Source of the DNA: Coemansia sp. RSA 1804
Taxonomy: Eukaryota; Kickxellomycota; Kickxellomycetes; Kickxellales; Kickxellaceae
Direction of reading: 5' to 3'
Assembly (NCBI GenBank): GCA_027578815.1
Contig: JANBTH010000812.1
Span: 1 to 10,977, forward strand
Length of the DNA: 10,977 nucleotides
The notes below the pieces were generated by a model. The model was not told the origin of the DNA. It saw only the letters and a program-made list of their open reading frames with translations, and made no database searches. The position numbers were made by a program, and so were the translations under genes. Of the stretch, positions 1 through 6,343 are shown piece after piece. The first letter of the stretch is position 1. Each line of letters starts with the position of its first letter.

Positions 1-350
1 ATATAATTATTATATCTCAATTAATTTATTTATTATTTTCTATTACCTTTATTAATTTATTTATTTTATTTGAGTTGAGCATTATTAAAATTATTATTAT
101 TTTAAAAATTATTATTATTAATATTAATATTATTTTATAAGTTTGGATATTTATATCTTATTGATTATTATTTATTTTATAAATTTAATATTTTATTTTA
201 ATAAATTGAATAATTAAATTATTTATATAATCTGAAAAATTACTCGTAGAACAGTAAATATTTTATTATTTTTATTTATGAATTATTATTATTAAGTATA
301 TTAATTAATATATCATAAAATCATTTTTATATTTTATTATATAAAGTAAG
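1..350. other. AT-rich intergenic spacer, no gene seen
   Basis: Almost pure A/T, with short TTA/ATT/TAATAT runs and no open frame with recognisable content on either strand. I looked for tRNA cloverleaves and for an RNase P RNA and found neither. The only stretch of mixed composition is around 239-260 (AAATTACTCGTAGAACAG), which I could not assign. Confidence 0.6.
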
Positions 351-398
351 AATTATTATCTGTATAAGAATAAGAAACTCATCATTAAAGCAAATAAT
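351..398 (-). pseudogene. Displaced duplicate of the atp9 3' end (last 13 codons plus stop)
   Basis: This segment aligns without gaps to 1560-1607, the 3' end of atp9. I count 44 of 48 positions identical. On the minus strand it reads FALMMSFLFLYR followed by TAA, against FALMMSFLFLYG and TAA in the intact gene. Three of the four differences are synonymous (TTT/TTC, AGT/AGC, TAC/TAT) and one gives Gly to Arg at the last residue. The similarity stops a codon or so upstream, so there is no full gene and no start here. It lies downstream of a decayed LAGLIDADG gene, as expected for an original atp9 tail pushed away by insertion of a mobile endonuclease gene that brought its own tail. A simple segmental duplication of the host gene is the alternative. 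Confidence 0.85.
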
Positions 399-450
399 AA
401 ATTTAATTAGTAAGGAAATAAAAAATATAAAAAGAAATAATTTAGAAATT

Positions 451-480
451 ATAAAATAATACCTATGTTTCAATAAGTAA
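451..480 (-). repeat. Second decayed atp9-like fragment (copy B)
   Basis: The minus strand reads LLIET, stop, VLFY. This aligns with the LVEAMGLFA part of atp9 around the essential Glu57. It is closer to the fragment at 503-532, from which it is offset by 52 bp: both have GTA TTA TTT where atp9 has GGA TTA TTC. The internal TAG shows that it is not coding. It appears to be a local duplicate of the 503-532 fragment. Confidence 0.5.
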
Positions 481-502
481 ATTTATATATAAATTTATAA
501 AC

Positions 503-532
503 TAAAAATAATACCAATGCTTCAACAAGAGA
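503..532 (-). repeat. First decayed atp9-like fragment (copy A)
   Basis: The minus strand reads SLVEALVLFL, aligned with ALVEAMGLFA of atp9 (residues 54-63), including the codons for Val56, Glu57 and Ala58. It lies in the same order relative to the 351-398 fragment as the matching parts of the intact gene. Together they look like the remains of one displaced atp9 C-terminus broken by later AT-rich insertion and duplication. The match is short and the codons have drifted, so confidence is lower than for 351-398. Confidence 0.55.
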
Positions 533-549
533 TAAAAAAAATATTTTTT

Positions 550-1540
550 TTATTTTTTTTTTTTTTTTAATCTTATGGATCTTCTATTTGTTATATTATT
601 TAAATCATATGGAGGTATATTAAATAATAATTCATCAACTAAATAATATTTTACTATATCTGGATCATTTATTTTTATATTACTAGATATTCTTTGTTTA
701 TTCATTATATTTTTTAAATGAGTAAATACTTTATCAGCACCTTCAATTTTATGATAACCTTCTGCTACTAATTTTAACATAATTCCCCATTTATAAAAAT
801 CATTTTTTTTTTAGTATACCAAGTTAACTTTAATAAAGGATTATAAATAAAATCTATTAAAAGATCTATTGAAGTTATAGTAAAATCATAAGTTGTTCTT
901 ATTATTATTTTTCTTTTACATTTTTTTATATTACCATATTTTAAAAATTTTTTAATTTCTTCTAATAATTTAAGATCTCTACCATCTTGAGTTATAATAA
1001 AAGCAGGCTTATAATTACTAATAGTAAAACAACCATCACCTTCAATAAATCCTAATAACCAACTATAATTTAGATCTATATTATGATTAAAAGGTAAATC
1101 ATAATTAGTTCTATTTTTATTAAATTCATTTTTTATTAATTTTATTTTATTTTTTCCTTTTTTTGTAAAATGTTCTTTATTATTTATTAATATTAAAGCT
1201 TCTTTAAATAAAGTAAAATTTAAATATTTAGTAGTTTTAAGAGAAAAATTATTAAAAATAGGTATAATATATTTTATATTATTTTTATAACCAGTTAAAA
1301 CGGATCCGTAGGATCAGCATAAAAATTTATATTACCTTTATTTTCTAAAAAATATTTATTTATCCATATTAAAGTATCTAAAGAATCTTTATGAAGTTTT
1401 ATTCTAAATTTTATGTTAATAGAATTGCTTTTTGTTGGAATATTTATAGTAAAATGTCCTTCAGCATATATAAATCCAACTAACCAATTTAATTCATGTT
1501 CTCCAAATTTTTGTATTAAATCTTTTCTTGTCATCATCAT
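550..1540 (-). pseudogene. Frameshifted two-motif LAGLIDADG homing endonuclease, downstream of atp9
   Basis: The reading begins at ATG 1540 (three consecutive ATGs) and would end at TAA 550, about 330 residues over three frames. Segment 1 (1540-1298) holds the first LAGLIDADG helix, LNWLVGFIYAEGHFTI. Segment 2 (about 1298-812) holds the second, YSWLLGFIEGDGCFTI, with the preceding family-like stretch LFKEALILINNKEHFTKKG. Segment 3 (about 811-550) carries the C-terminal helices (LKLVAEGYHKIEG, LKNIMNKQR) and ends in a run of Lys codons over an A-rich tract. One break lies at about 1298-1300, next to a GC-rich repeat. The other lies in a run of ten A (minus strand) at 803-812, where one extra A would restore the frame. 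The start is only 24 nt past the atp9 stop, so the gene probably rode on the atp9 transcript. A free-standing, non-intronic mobile gene fits best because atp9 is complete without splicing. The homopolymer break could be a sequencing error; the first break looks real because 8-10 residues usual in the family seem to be missing there. Confidence 0.85.
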
Positions 1541-1564
1541 TTAATATTTTTATTTTGAGAATTA

Positions 1565-1786
1565 TTATCCATATAAGAATAAGAAGCTCATCATTAAAGC
1601 GAATAATCCCATTGCCTCTACAAGTGCGAAACCCAAGATCGCATAACTAAATAATTGTCCTTTTAATGAAGGATTTCTACTTAAAGAATTTAATAAAGAA
1701 GAAAAAACATTACCGATACCCATAGAAGTACCACCTAATGATAAAACAGCTAAACCAGCAGCGATTAATTTTGCACAAGCTAACAT
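1565..1786 (-). CDS. atp9: ATP synthase F0 subunit c (subunit 9)
   Basis: This 73-residue protein is of the usual length for the c subunit, which forms the proton-driven rotor ring of F1Fo ATP synthase in the inner mitochondrial membrane. It has two membrane helices (about 5-32 and 46-72) joined by the polar loop with the family signature RNPSLKGQ (37-44). The proton-binding carboxylate is Glu57 in the second helix (GFALVEAMGLFALMM). It starts at ATG 1786 and ends at TAA. Glycine-rich packing in helix 1 (LGGTSMGIG) is present, with some host-specific Ser substitutions. It follows rps3 after 33 nt and is followed after 24 nt by the start of a broken LAGLIDADG gene. The last 13 codons have a near-identical duplicate at 351-398, so this C-terminus may have been acquired with the mobile element and the gene may be a hybrid. 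Confidence 0.97.
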   Translation of the reverse strand: MLACAKLIAAGLAVLSLGGTSMGIGNVFSSLLNSLSRNPSLKGQLFSYAILGFALVEAMGLFALMMSFLFLYG

Positions 1787-1819
1787 ATTATATATATATA
1801 TAATTTCTTAAATTAAAAA

Positions 1820-2578
1820 TTAAACTATATTAATTACATTATGTATAAATACTTTTATATTTATAGAACCATTATTAACTCTTTTTTTACCAATACCTCT
1901 TTTTAAAATATTAGTATTATTAAAATTATAATCAGTTAATGATTTAGTATTATTAAATTCAAAAATTCCTTTATAATAAACAAATTTACGTGCTCTACTA
2001 GCTTTTCTTCTTTTTGTTAATCTACCAGAAAAAATCCATTTAATACCATTAATATATGATAATATTTGTTTATCCATTAAATAAGTAAAGATATTTTTAT
2101 AATTATAAAAAAATATTTTTAAATCTTCTGTTTCCATTAAAATTAAATTTTTTTTAATTTTTTTTCTTATAAAAAAATAACTTTTTTTTCTAAAATTTAA
2201 TGCTAAATATTTAATTAATATTTCACTATTTAAATAAGGTTTTTTTAATTTTATAATTTTTAAAGATACAGGTATTCCCATAAAATTTGTTAAAATTTTA
2301 TTTAATTTAAAAATTAACTTTTCATTAATTTCTTTTATTTTATATCTTGAAAATTTATATTTATTTATATTTTTATATGCAAATATATAAATATTTAATT
2401 TATTAGTATTATAATAAAATCTAGGAGTACTTATTAAAGCTCTATTAAAAAATAATATTTTTAATATTTTTTTAATTAATAATTCTTTATTAATATTTTT
2501 ATTCTCTTTTTTATATGAAATAATATTCCAATTTCCTATTTTTTTAAATTTACTACTTAAAGGATATTTATTTGACAT
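1820..2578 (-). CDS. rps3: Mitochondrial small-subunit ribosomal protein uS3 (Rps3)
   Basis: A 252-residue, very Lys/Asn/Ile-rich basic protein starting at ATG 2578. The N-terminal YPLSSKFKKIGNWNII and the block GIPVSLKIIKLKKPYLNSEI (101-120) fit fungal mitochondrial Rps3. The C-terminal domain carries the diagnostic GIKWIFSGRLTKRRKASRA (178-196), which corresponds to the GRL-x-RR-x-AS-R signature of fungal mitochondrial Rps3/Var1-type proteins, followed by YYKGIFEFNN. It binds 16S-like rRNA in the head of the small ribosomal subunit. Fungal mitochondrial Rps3 varies widely in length (often 250-450 residues), so this is a short but plausible full copy. It sits between trnV (48 nt upstream) and atp9 (33 nt downstream). 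Both Trp codons are TGG and the stop is TAA. Confidence 0.88.
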   Translation of the reverse strand: MSNKYPLSSKFKKIGNWNIISYKKENKNINKELLIKKILKILFFNRALISTPRFYYNTNKLNIYIFAYKNINKYKFSRYKIKEINEKLIFKLNKILTNFMGIPVSLKIIKLKKPYLNSEILIKYLALNFRKKSYFFIRKKIKKNLILMETEDLKIFFYNYKNIFTYLMDKQILSYINGIKWIFSGRLTKRRKASRARKFVYYKGIFEFNNTKSLTDYNFNNTNILKRGIGKKRVNNGSINIKVFIHNVINIV

Positions 2579-2626
2579 TTTTATTTTATAAAATATATTA
2601 TATAATACTTACGAAATTTATTTATA

Positions 2627-2697
2627 GGTATTAATAGATTTGAACTACTACTATTTTAGTTGTAAGCTAAATGCTCTACCAAATTAAGCTAAATACC
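2627..2697 (-). tRNA. trnV(uac): tRNA-Val (UAC)
   Basis: A 71-nt cloverleaf on the minus strand. The acceptor GGTATTT pairs with TAATACC in six of seven positions. The D arm is GCTTAATTTGGTAGAGC, the anticodon stem TTTAG/CTAAA with loop CTTACAA gives anticodon TAC, and the T arm is AGTAG-TTCAAAT-CTATT. It lies between nad5 and rps3. The unpaired seventh acceptor position (T-T) is next to the T stem and is tolerable or may be edited. Confidence 0.88.
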
Positions 2698-2875
2698 CTC
2701 TAAAGAAATATATATTCTTCTTAAAAGAATAAATTATAATATAAATTATAATAAATTTAGTAATAAAAATTAAAAAATTATAAGATAGAATTATTTTCTA
2801 TAAAAAAAAATAATTTTTATTTTATAAATTAAGATTAATATATATTAAAATAAAATTATATTTAAATTAAATATA

Positions 2876-4105
2876 TTAAATAAAAAATAATGAAAGTAGT
2901 ATAAATATAATAAATTTAAAATTTACAGGAAATAATATTAAAAATAATAAACTAATAATACCAGATATTATATAACCAGAATAATCAGGAATAATATTAG
3001 AATCATAAGAAGCTAAATTATTACTCACTAAACGAGAAAATAAATTAGTTAATCCATAAGGTCCTATAATTTCTATAATACCACGATCTATAAATTTATT
3101 AGTTTTATGACCTAAATTAAAAGCAGAATAAATAAAAAATTTATTATAAATCCAATCTAACCAATAACCAGAAGCTAAAAAAGAAATAATATATCTAAAA
3201 TAACTAAAAGATATTTTGGAAGTAAAATAAGGAAAAATAAAATATAATAAATAAGCAATAAAAGCACCAAATAAACTAAATATAAGAGGTAGAAGTTTAA
3301 AAATTAAAGGTAAAGAAAATTCAGTATCACATAATTTTATATGACTTGGATGTATAAAAATACTATTAATCCAAAAATCTGAACCTAAACCAATAAATAA
3401 ATCTTTTAATAAATAACCAAAAAATATACTAAAAATAGCTAATATTATTAAAGGTATTATCATAATAAAATTAGGTTCATGAGAATATTTATAATTAGAT
3501 AAAGGTCCATTAGGATTATTCATAAAAGTTAAAATTAATATCTTAATAGAATAAATACTAGTTAAAAATGCAGTCGTAGTACCTATCCAATAACCTATAG
3601 AACCTTCTAATAAATATTGACCATAACTAAACTCTAAAATTATATCTTTAGAATAAAATCCTGTTAAAAATGGAAATGCCATTAAACTTAAAGAACCTAT
3701 TAACATTACAGTATATGTAAATGGTAATATATTTATTAAACCTCCCATTTTATTTGTATTTTGCTCATCATTTAATGCATGAAGTACAGCCCCTGCAGAC
3801 ATAAATAATAATGCTTTGAAGAAACCGTGATTTACAATATGAAATATAGCTATATCATAACCACTTATACCACAAGCTAAAAAACAATATCCTAATTGAG
3901 ACATTGTTGAATATGCAATTACTTTTTTAATATCATTATGTACTAATGCTATTGATGCTGCAAATAATGCTGTTGTACAACCTATTAATGTTATTATAGC
4001 TAATACTGTTTCAGAATATTCAAATATTGGTGAAGCTCTCATTACTAAATATACACCCGCTGTTACCATCGTAGCCGCATGTAATAAAGCTGATACTGGT
4101 GTAGG
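2876..4105 (-). CDS. nad5: NADH dehydrogenase subunit 5, exon 3 (C-terminal part)
   Basis: This exon encodes residues 240-648 of the complex I membrane subunit ND5, one of the antiporter-like proton pumps. It opens with the conserved PTPVSALLHAATMVTAGVY (half-helix TM7/TM8 region), continues with HNDIKKVIAYSTMSQLGYC, HIVNHGFFKALLFMSAGAVL and FPFLTGFYSKDIILE, and ends in the more variable C-terminal helices before TAA at 2876. The 3' splice junction is placed so that the intron ends in G (4106) and the exon resumes at CCT ACA CCA, completing AMEG-PTPVSALLHAATM after splicing. A TTG just before CCT is intron sequence, not a start. All Trp codons are TGG. With exons 1 and 2 the protein is about 648 residues, normal for fungi. 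Confidence 0.96.
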   Translation of the reverse strand, partial: PTPVSALLHAATMVTAGVYLVMRASPIFEYSETVLAIITLIGCTTALFAASIALVHNDIKKVIAYSTMSQLGYCFLACGISGYDIAIFHIVNHGFFKALLFMSAGAVLHALNDEQNTNKMGGLINILPFTYTVMLIGSLSLMAFPFLTGFYSKDIILEFSYGQYLLEGSIGYWIGTTTAFLTSIYSIKILILTFMNNPNGPLSNYKYSHEPNFIMIIPLIILAIFSIFFGYLLKDLFIGLGSDFWINSIFIHPSHIKLCDTEFSLPLIFKLLPLIFSLFGAFIAYLLYFIFPYFTSKISFSYFRYIISFLASGYWLDWIYNKFFIYSAFNLGHKTNKFIDRGIIEIIGPYGLTNLFSRLVSNNLASYDSNIIPDYSGYIISGIISLLFLILFPVNFKFIIFILLSLFFI

Positions 4106-4499
4106 CAAAATTTATATAATTTTTTCTCTGGTAATCATATATTAACCGAGAAAACGTAATCATTCTCATGATTAATCGGACTATGTCTTAATATAATATA
4201 AGTTATAAGTTATTCTTAATATTACTACTCACTATGTTCGTCTAGTAATTGTTTTGTATAATAATATTTATATTATTTTTCACATATAGTCTCTGAGGAA
4301 TTTTAAGAAGTCAATTAATAGATCGAGGGTGTTACAGATACATTTGTAACGGTAATTTCCTTCAAATTTTCCTGCAAATTTTCCTTTTAATTAGATTTTA
4401 CCGAACAATTTTTATTATTAAATAAACTAATTAAATAATAGGATGTTATTGCATATAGTGAAATTTTAGGAAGGCCCTACTATTATTTTTACTTTCATA

Positions 4500-5021
4500 T
4501 TAATTATCAATTTTTAATTTATATAACATTTCTGGTATCATATATGGTAAAATTAAATTGGTTAATTTTACCATACTAAATTTTCTTATTCTTATTCTCC
4601 AACATATATTTCCATTATTACTAGTACGTTTTATTACTTTAGCTACAATATCAAAATTTTGTGTTATTGTATCAGCTAATAAATGTACTTCTTTAAATGA
4701 AAAATTATTAGTACTAATTCTTACAGTATTACCATCCCAATAACCATCACCCATTATTAAATGAGCTAATCCTACAGGTTTTAATAATTCTTTAATATCT
4801 AATGGTAGAATTTTTACATATCTACCTTCGATTTTTTTATACCATTTTTTATGTAAATTAGTAAAATAAGGTAAACGTCTAGTTGAAAACCAATATTGAG
4901 TTATTAATTTACCAGTTTTAGGATTAGGATAAGGTGTAGGTTCTGTTTTTGTATATATATCAGCATAAATTTTAAATTTTAAATATCGTAAATAAGGTAG
5001 ATTATCTTTTGAAAATGTAAA
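4500..5021 (-). pseudogene. LAGLIDADG_2 homing endonuclease, C-terminal three-quarters (separated from its N-terminus)
   Basis: This open stretch of about 173 codons ends at TAA 4500. It begins FTFSKDNLPYLRYLKFKIYA, continues EPTPYPNPKTGKLITQYWFS, RRLPYFTNLHKKWYKKIEG and PLDIKELLKPVGLAHLIMGD, and contains the second LAGLIDADG-type helix at GLAHLIMGDGYWDG (around 4734-4772). It finishes with ICWRIRIRKFSM-like and LILPYMIPEMLYKL stretches. This is the typical body of the LAGLIDADG_2 family found in organellar introns. It has no family-like N-terminus of its own, and a stop (TAA 5022-5024) immediately precedes it. The missing N-terminus, with the first motif IIGDLLGDG, lies about 800 nt upstream in another frame (5831-5856), with a GIY-YIG gene in between. 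ATG 4754 is an internal methionine inside the second motif and not a credible start. DNA cleavage by this protein is unlikely unless both halves are expressed and associate. Confidence 0.85.
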
Positions 5022-5080
5022 TTATAAGGGTCATAAAGTATTAATAAAAATTCATATTTAAAAATTTAAAAATTAACGGT

Positions 5081-5820
5081 TTATTTTTCTAAAAGTATAG
5101 AAGATAAAAATCATTTATTTTGAAATAATTTTCCATTATATACATACCTAGATATTGTAGATATACTACAATTAAAATGTATAGCCGTTTCATTTTGTGA
5201 ATAAAATTCCCAAACTAAAATAGATGGATTATTATTAGAATAAACATAAACTTTTTTACTTAAATTTGCTTTATGAGTTTCACTAAGTTGTTTACCTTTT
5301 TTAGTTAGACTCATAATAGCAAGTATTTCAGGATTATGTTTTTTTCCATACATTCCATTATTTTTACCTTTATTATAAATACTCATTTTAAAACGTGTTT
5401 TTTATGAATATTTATAACCTAATGACGAACCAACTATTTTAACAATATTTAATTCTGGAGAAAATAAATCTAAATAATATTGTTCTCGTTCCAGAATCAA
5501 TTTTCGTACTTCTTTTTTTGATAAATTAGTTATATTTATATATTCAAGTATTAATACACTAAAATTATTATAACCATATTTCAATATCGCATTATTAATT
5601 TTACTTTGACCTTTATTTTTTCTAGATATATAAGATATTGAATAATAATCTCTTAATCGTTTTGATAAATCTATGGCACTACCAATATAAATTTTATTTG
5701 ACTCTTTATGTTTCCATTGATAAATTCCTGTACGGCCTTTATTATTCCTTAAAATTTTTAATTTTTTTATATAAGCATTTTCATAAATAATACCTGACCA
5801 TTTTTTTTTTATATTACCCA
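5081..5820 (-). pseudogene. GIY-YIG homing endonuclease with NUMOD3/NUMOD1-type C-terminus, one nonsense codon
   Basis: The domain begins around YENAYIKKLKILRNNKGR and shows the GIY-YIG signature TGIYQW...KIYIGS (GIY 5720-5728, YIG 5681-5689). The helix SKRLRDYY with catalytic Arg follows, then EREQYYLDLFSPELN with the metal-binding Glu and GSSLGYKYS. The linker KGKNNGMYGKKHNPEI matches NUMOD3-type nuclease-associated repeats. The C-terminus YVYSNNNPSILVWEFYSQNE to TISRYVYNGKLF matches the NUMOD1/IENR1-type helix-turn-helix. A TAA at 5402-5404 interrupts one otherwise continuous frame exactly where the family has Glu (YSE-KTR), so a single-base change would account for it. The frame meets TGA at 5111. 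If TGA is read as Trp it continues WFLSSILLEK to TAA 5081, which fits family C-termini. No separate start is visible: the frame is open back through the LAGLIDADG N-terminus into nad5 exon 2. Confidence 0.85.
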
Positions 5821-5950
5821 TATTTATACATCCATCACCTAATAAATCACCTATAATTGCATCTTCAATATATTTTAAAATTGGAATAGAATAAAAAAAT
5901 TTCGTTAATAAATACTCTTGAAATATTAAAAAAAATAAAAGTAGTATTCC
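5821..5950 (-). pseudogene. N-terminal fragment of the LAGLIDADG_2 endonuclease, in frame with nad5 exon 2
   Basis: Directly after the exon 2 boundary the frame stays open: GILLLFFLIFQEYL, then ILKYIEDAIIGDLLGDGCIN with the first LAGLIDADG motif at 5831-5856. Translation as an extension of the upstream exon, followed by proteolysis, is a known mode of expression for group I intron proteins and is the likely one here. The family-specific sequence stops near 5821, where the frame runs into the GIY-YIG gene. The rest of the endonuclease is at 4500-5021. Confidence 0.75.
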
Positions 5951-6343
5951 ACCTTCCATAGCTTGAGGCAACCAAGTATTTAAACCTAATTGAGCACTTT
6001 TAGCCATACAACCAATAAATAATAAAATAGAAATTAAAGTTATATAATAAGTATTTATAGTATAAGCCATAGAAAATACGGAAAAAAAATCTAAAGCACC
6101 AAATATTAAAATTATTATATAAATTGCCATACTAAATGTCCAATCACCTATTTTATTTAATAATAAAGCTAATATAGCAGATTTATTGGCTTCTAATCTA
6201 GTAAACCAAAAATTTATTAATAAATAAGACATAACACCAACACCTTCCCAACCTATAAATAAAACTAAAAAATTATCAGCACAAATTAAAATTAACATAA
6301 AAAAAGTAAATAAAGATAAATAACTAAAAAATCTTTGATTATG
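5951..6343 (-). CDS. nad5: NADH dehydrogenase subunit 5, exon 2
   Basis: This exon encodes 131 residues (109-239) of ND5. It begins HNQRFFSYLSLFTFFM, continues ADNFLVLFIGWEGVGVMSYL (with the functionally essential Glu in WEGVG), NFWFTRLEANKSAILALLLN and KIGDWTFSMA, and ends LGLNTWLPQAMEG. Both boundaries follow group I rules: the preceding intron ends in G (6344) and the exon ends in T (5951). Splicing joins SYMEEDP to HNQRFF and AMEG to PTPVSA, restoring conserved ND5 sequence with no gap. The ATG at 6346 straddles the end of the intron and is not a real start. The length is a multiple of three, so both introns are in phase 0. Confidence 0.96.

Larger units (their letters stand above)
4106..5950 (-). 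mobile_element. Group I intron 2 of nad5 (after codon 239)
   Basis: A 1845-bp intron. The upstream exon ends in GGT (U at the splice site) and the intron ends in G, as group I introns require. The core lies downstream of the intron-encoded genes. The R element is CTCAGAGACTATATG (around 4283-4297) and the S element AAGACATAGTCC (around 4178-4189). They form P7 by perfect pairing of GACTAT (4286-4291) with ATAGTC (4179-4184). The 5' two-thirds encodes a LAGLIDADG_2 endonuclease in frame with exon 2, split by a GIY-YIG gene. The insertion point between AMEG and PTPVSALLHAATM falls 717 nt into the coding sequence. Confidence 0.9.

Noticed and set aside
238..270. Possible conserved end of a mitochondrial RNase P RNA (GAACAGTAAATA)
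   Set aside because: The partner 5' element (GGAAAGTC-like) needed for the P4 pairing was not found on either strand nearby, so the match is too short to support.
640..1540. atp9 as a split gene whose 3' exon is at 351-398, with the LAGLIDADG gene in an intron
   Set aside because: atp9 already has a full-length C-terminus and stop before the LAGLIDADG gene, and no group I core (P7 pair) was seen between 400 and 1560.
4106..4108. TTG as a start codon for the large nad5 C-terminal frame
   Set aside because: The TTG is the last intron bases. The sequence continues exon 2 after splicing, and no ND5 protein begins at PTPVSA.
4558..4743. 61-codon open frame on the plus strand
   Set aside because: It is the antisense shadow of the LAGLIDADG_2 coding sequence on the minus strand and has no recognisable content.
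5022..5820. Twintron: a second group I intron inside intron 2
   Set aside because: The GIY-YIG frame covers almost all of this segment, leaving under 100 nt, and I found no second R/S (P7) pair. Insertion of an endonuclease gene alone fits better.
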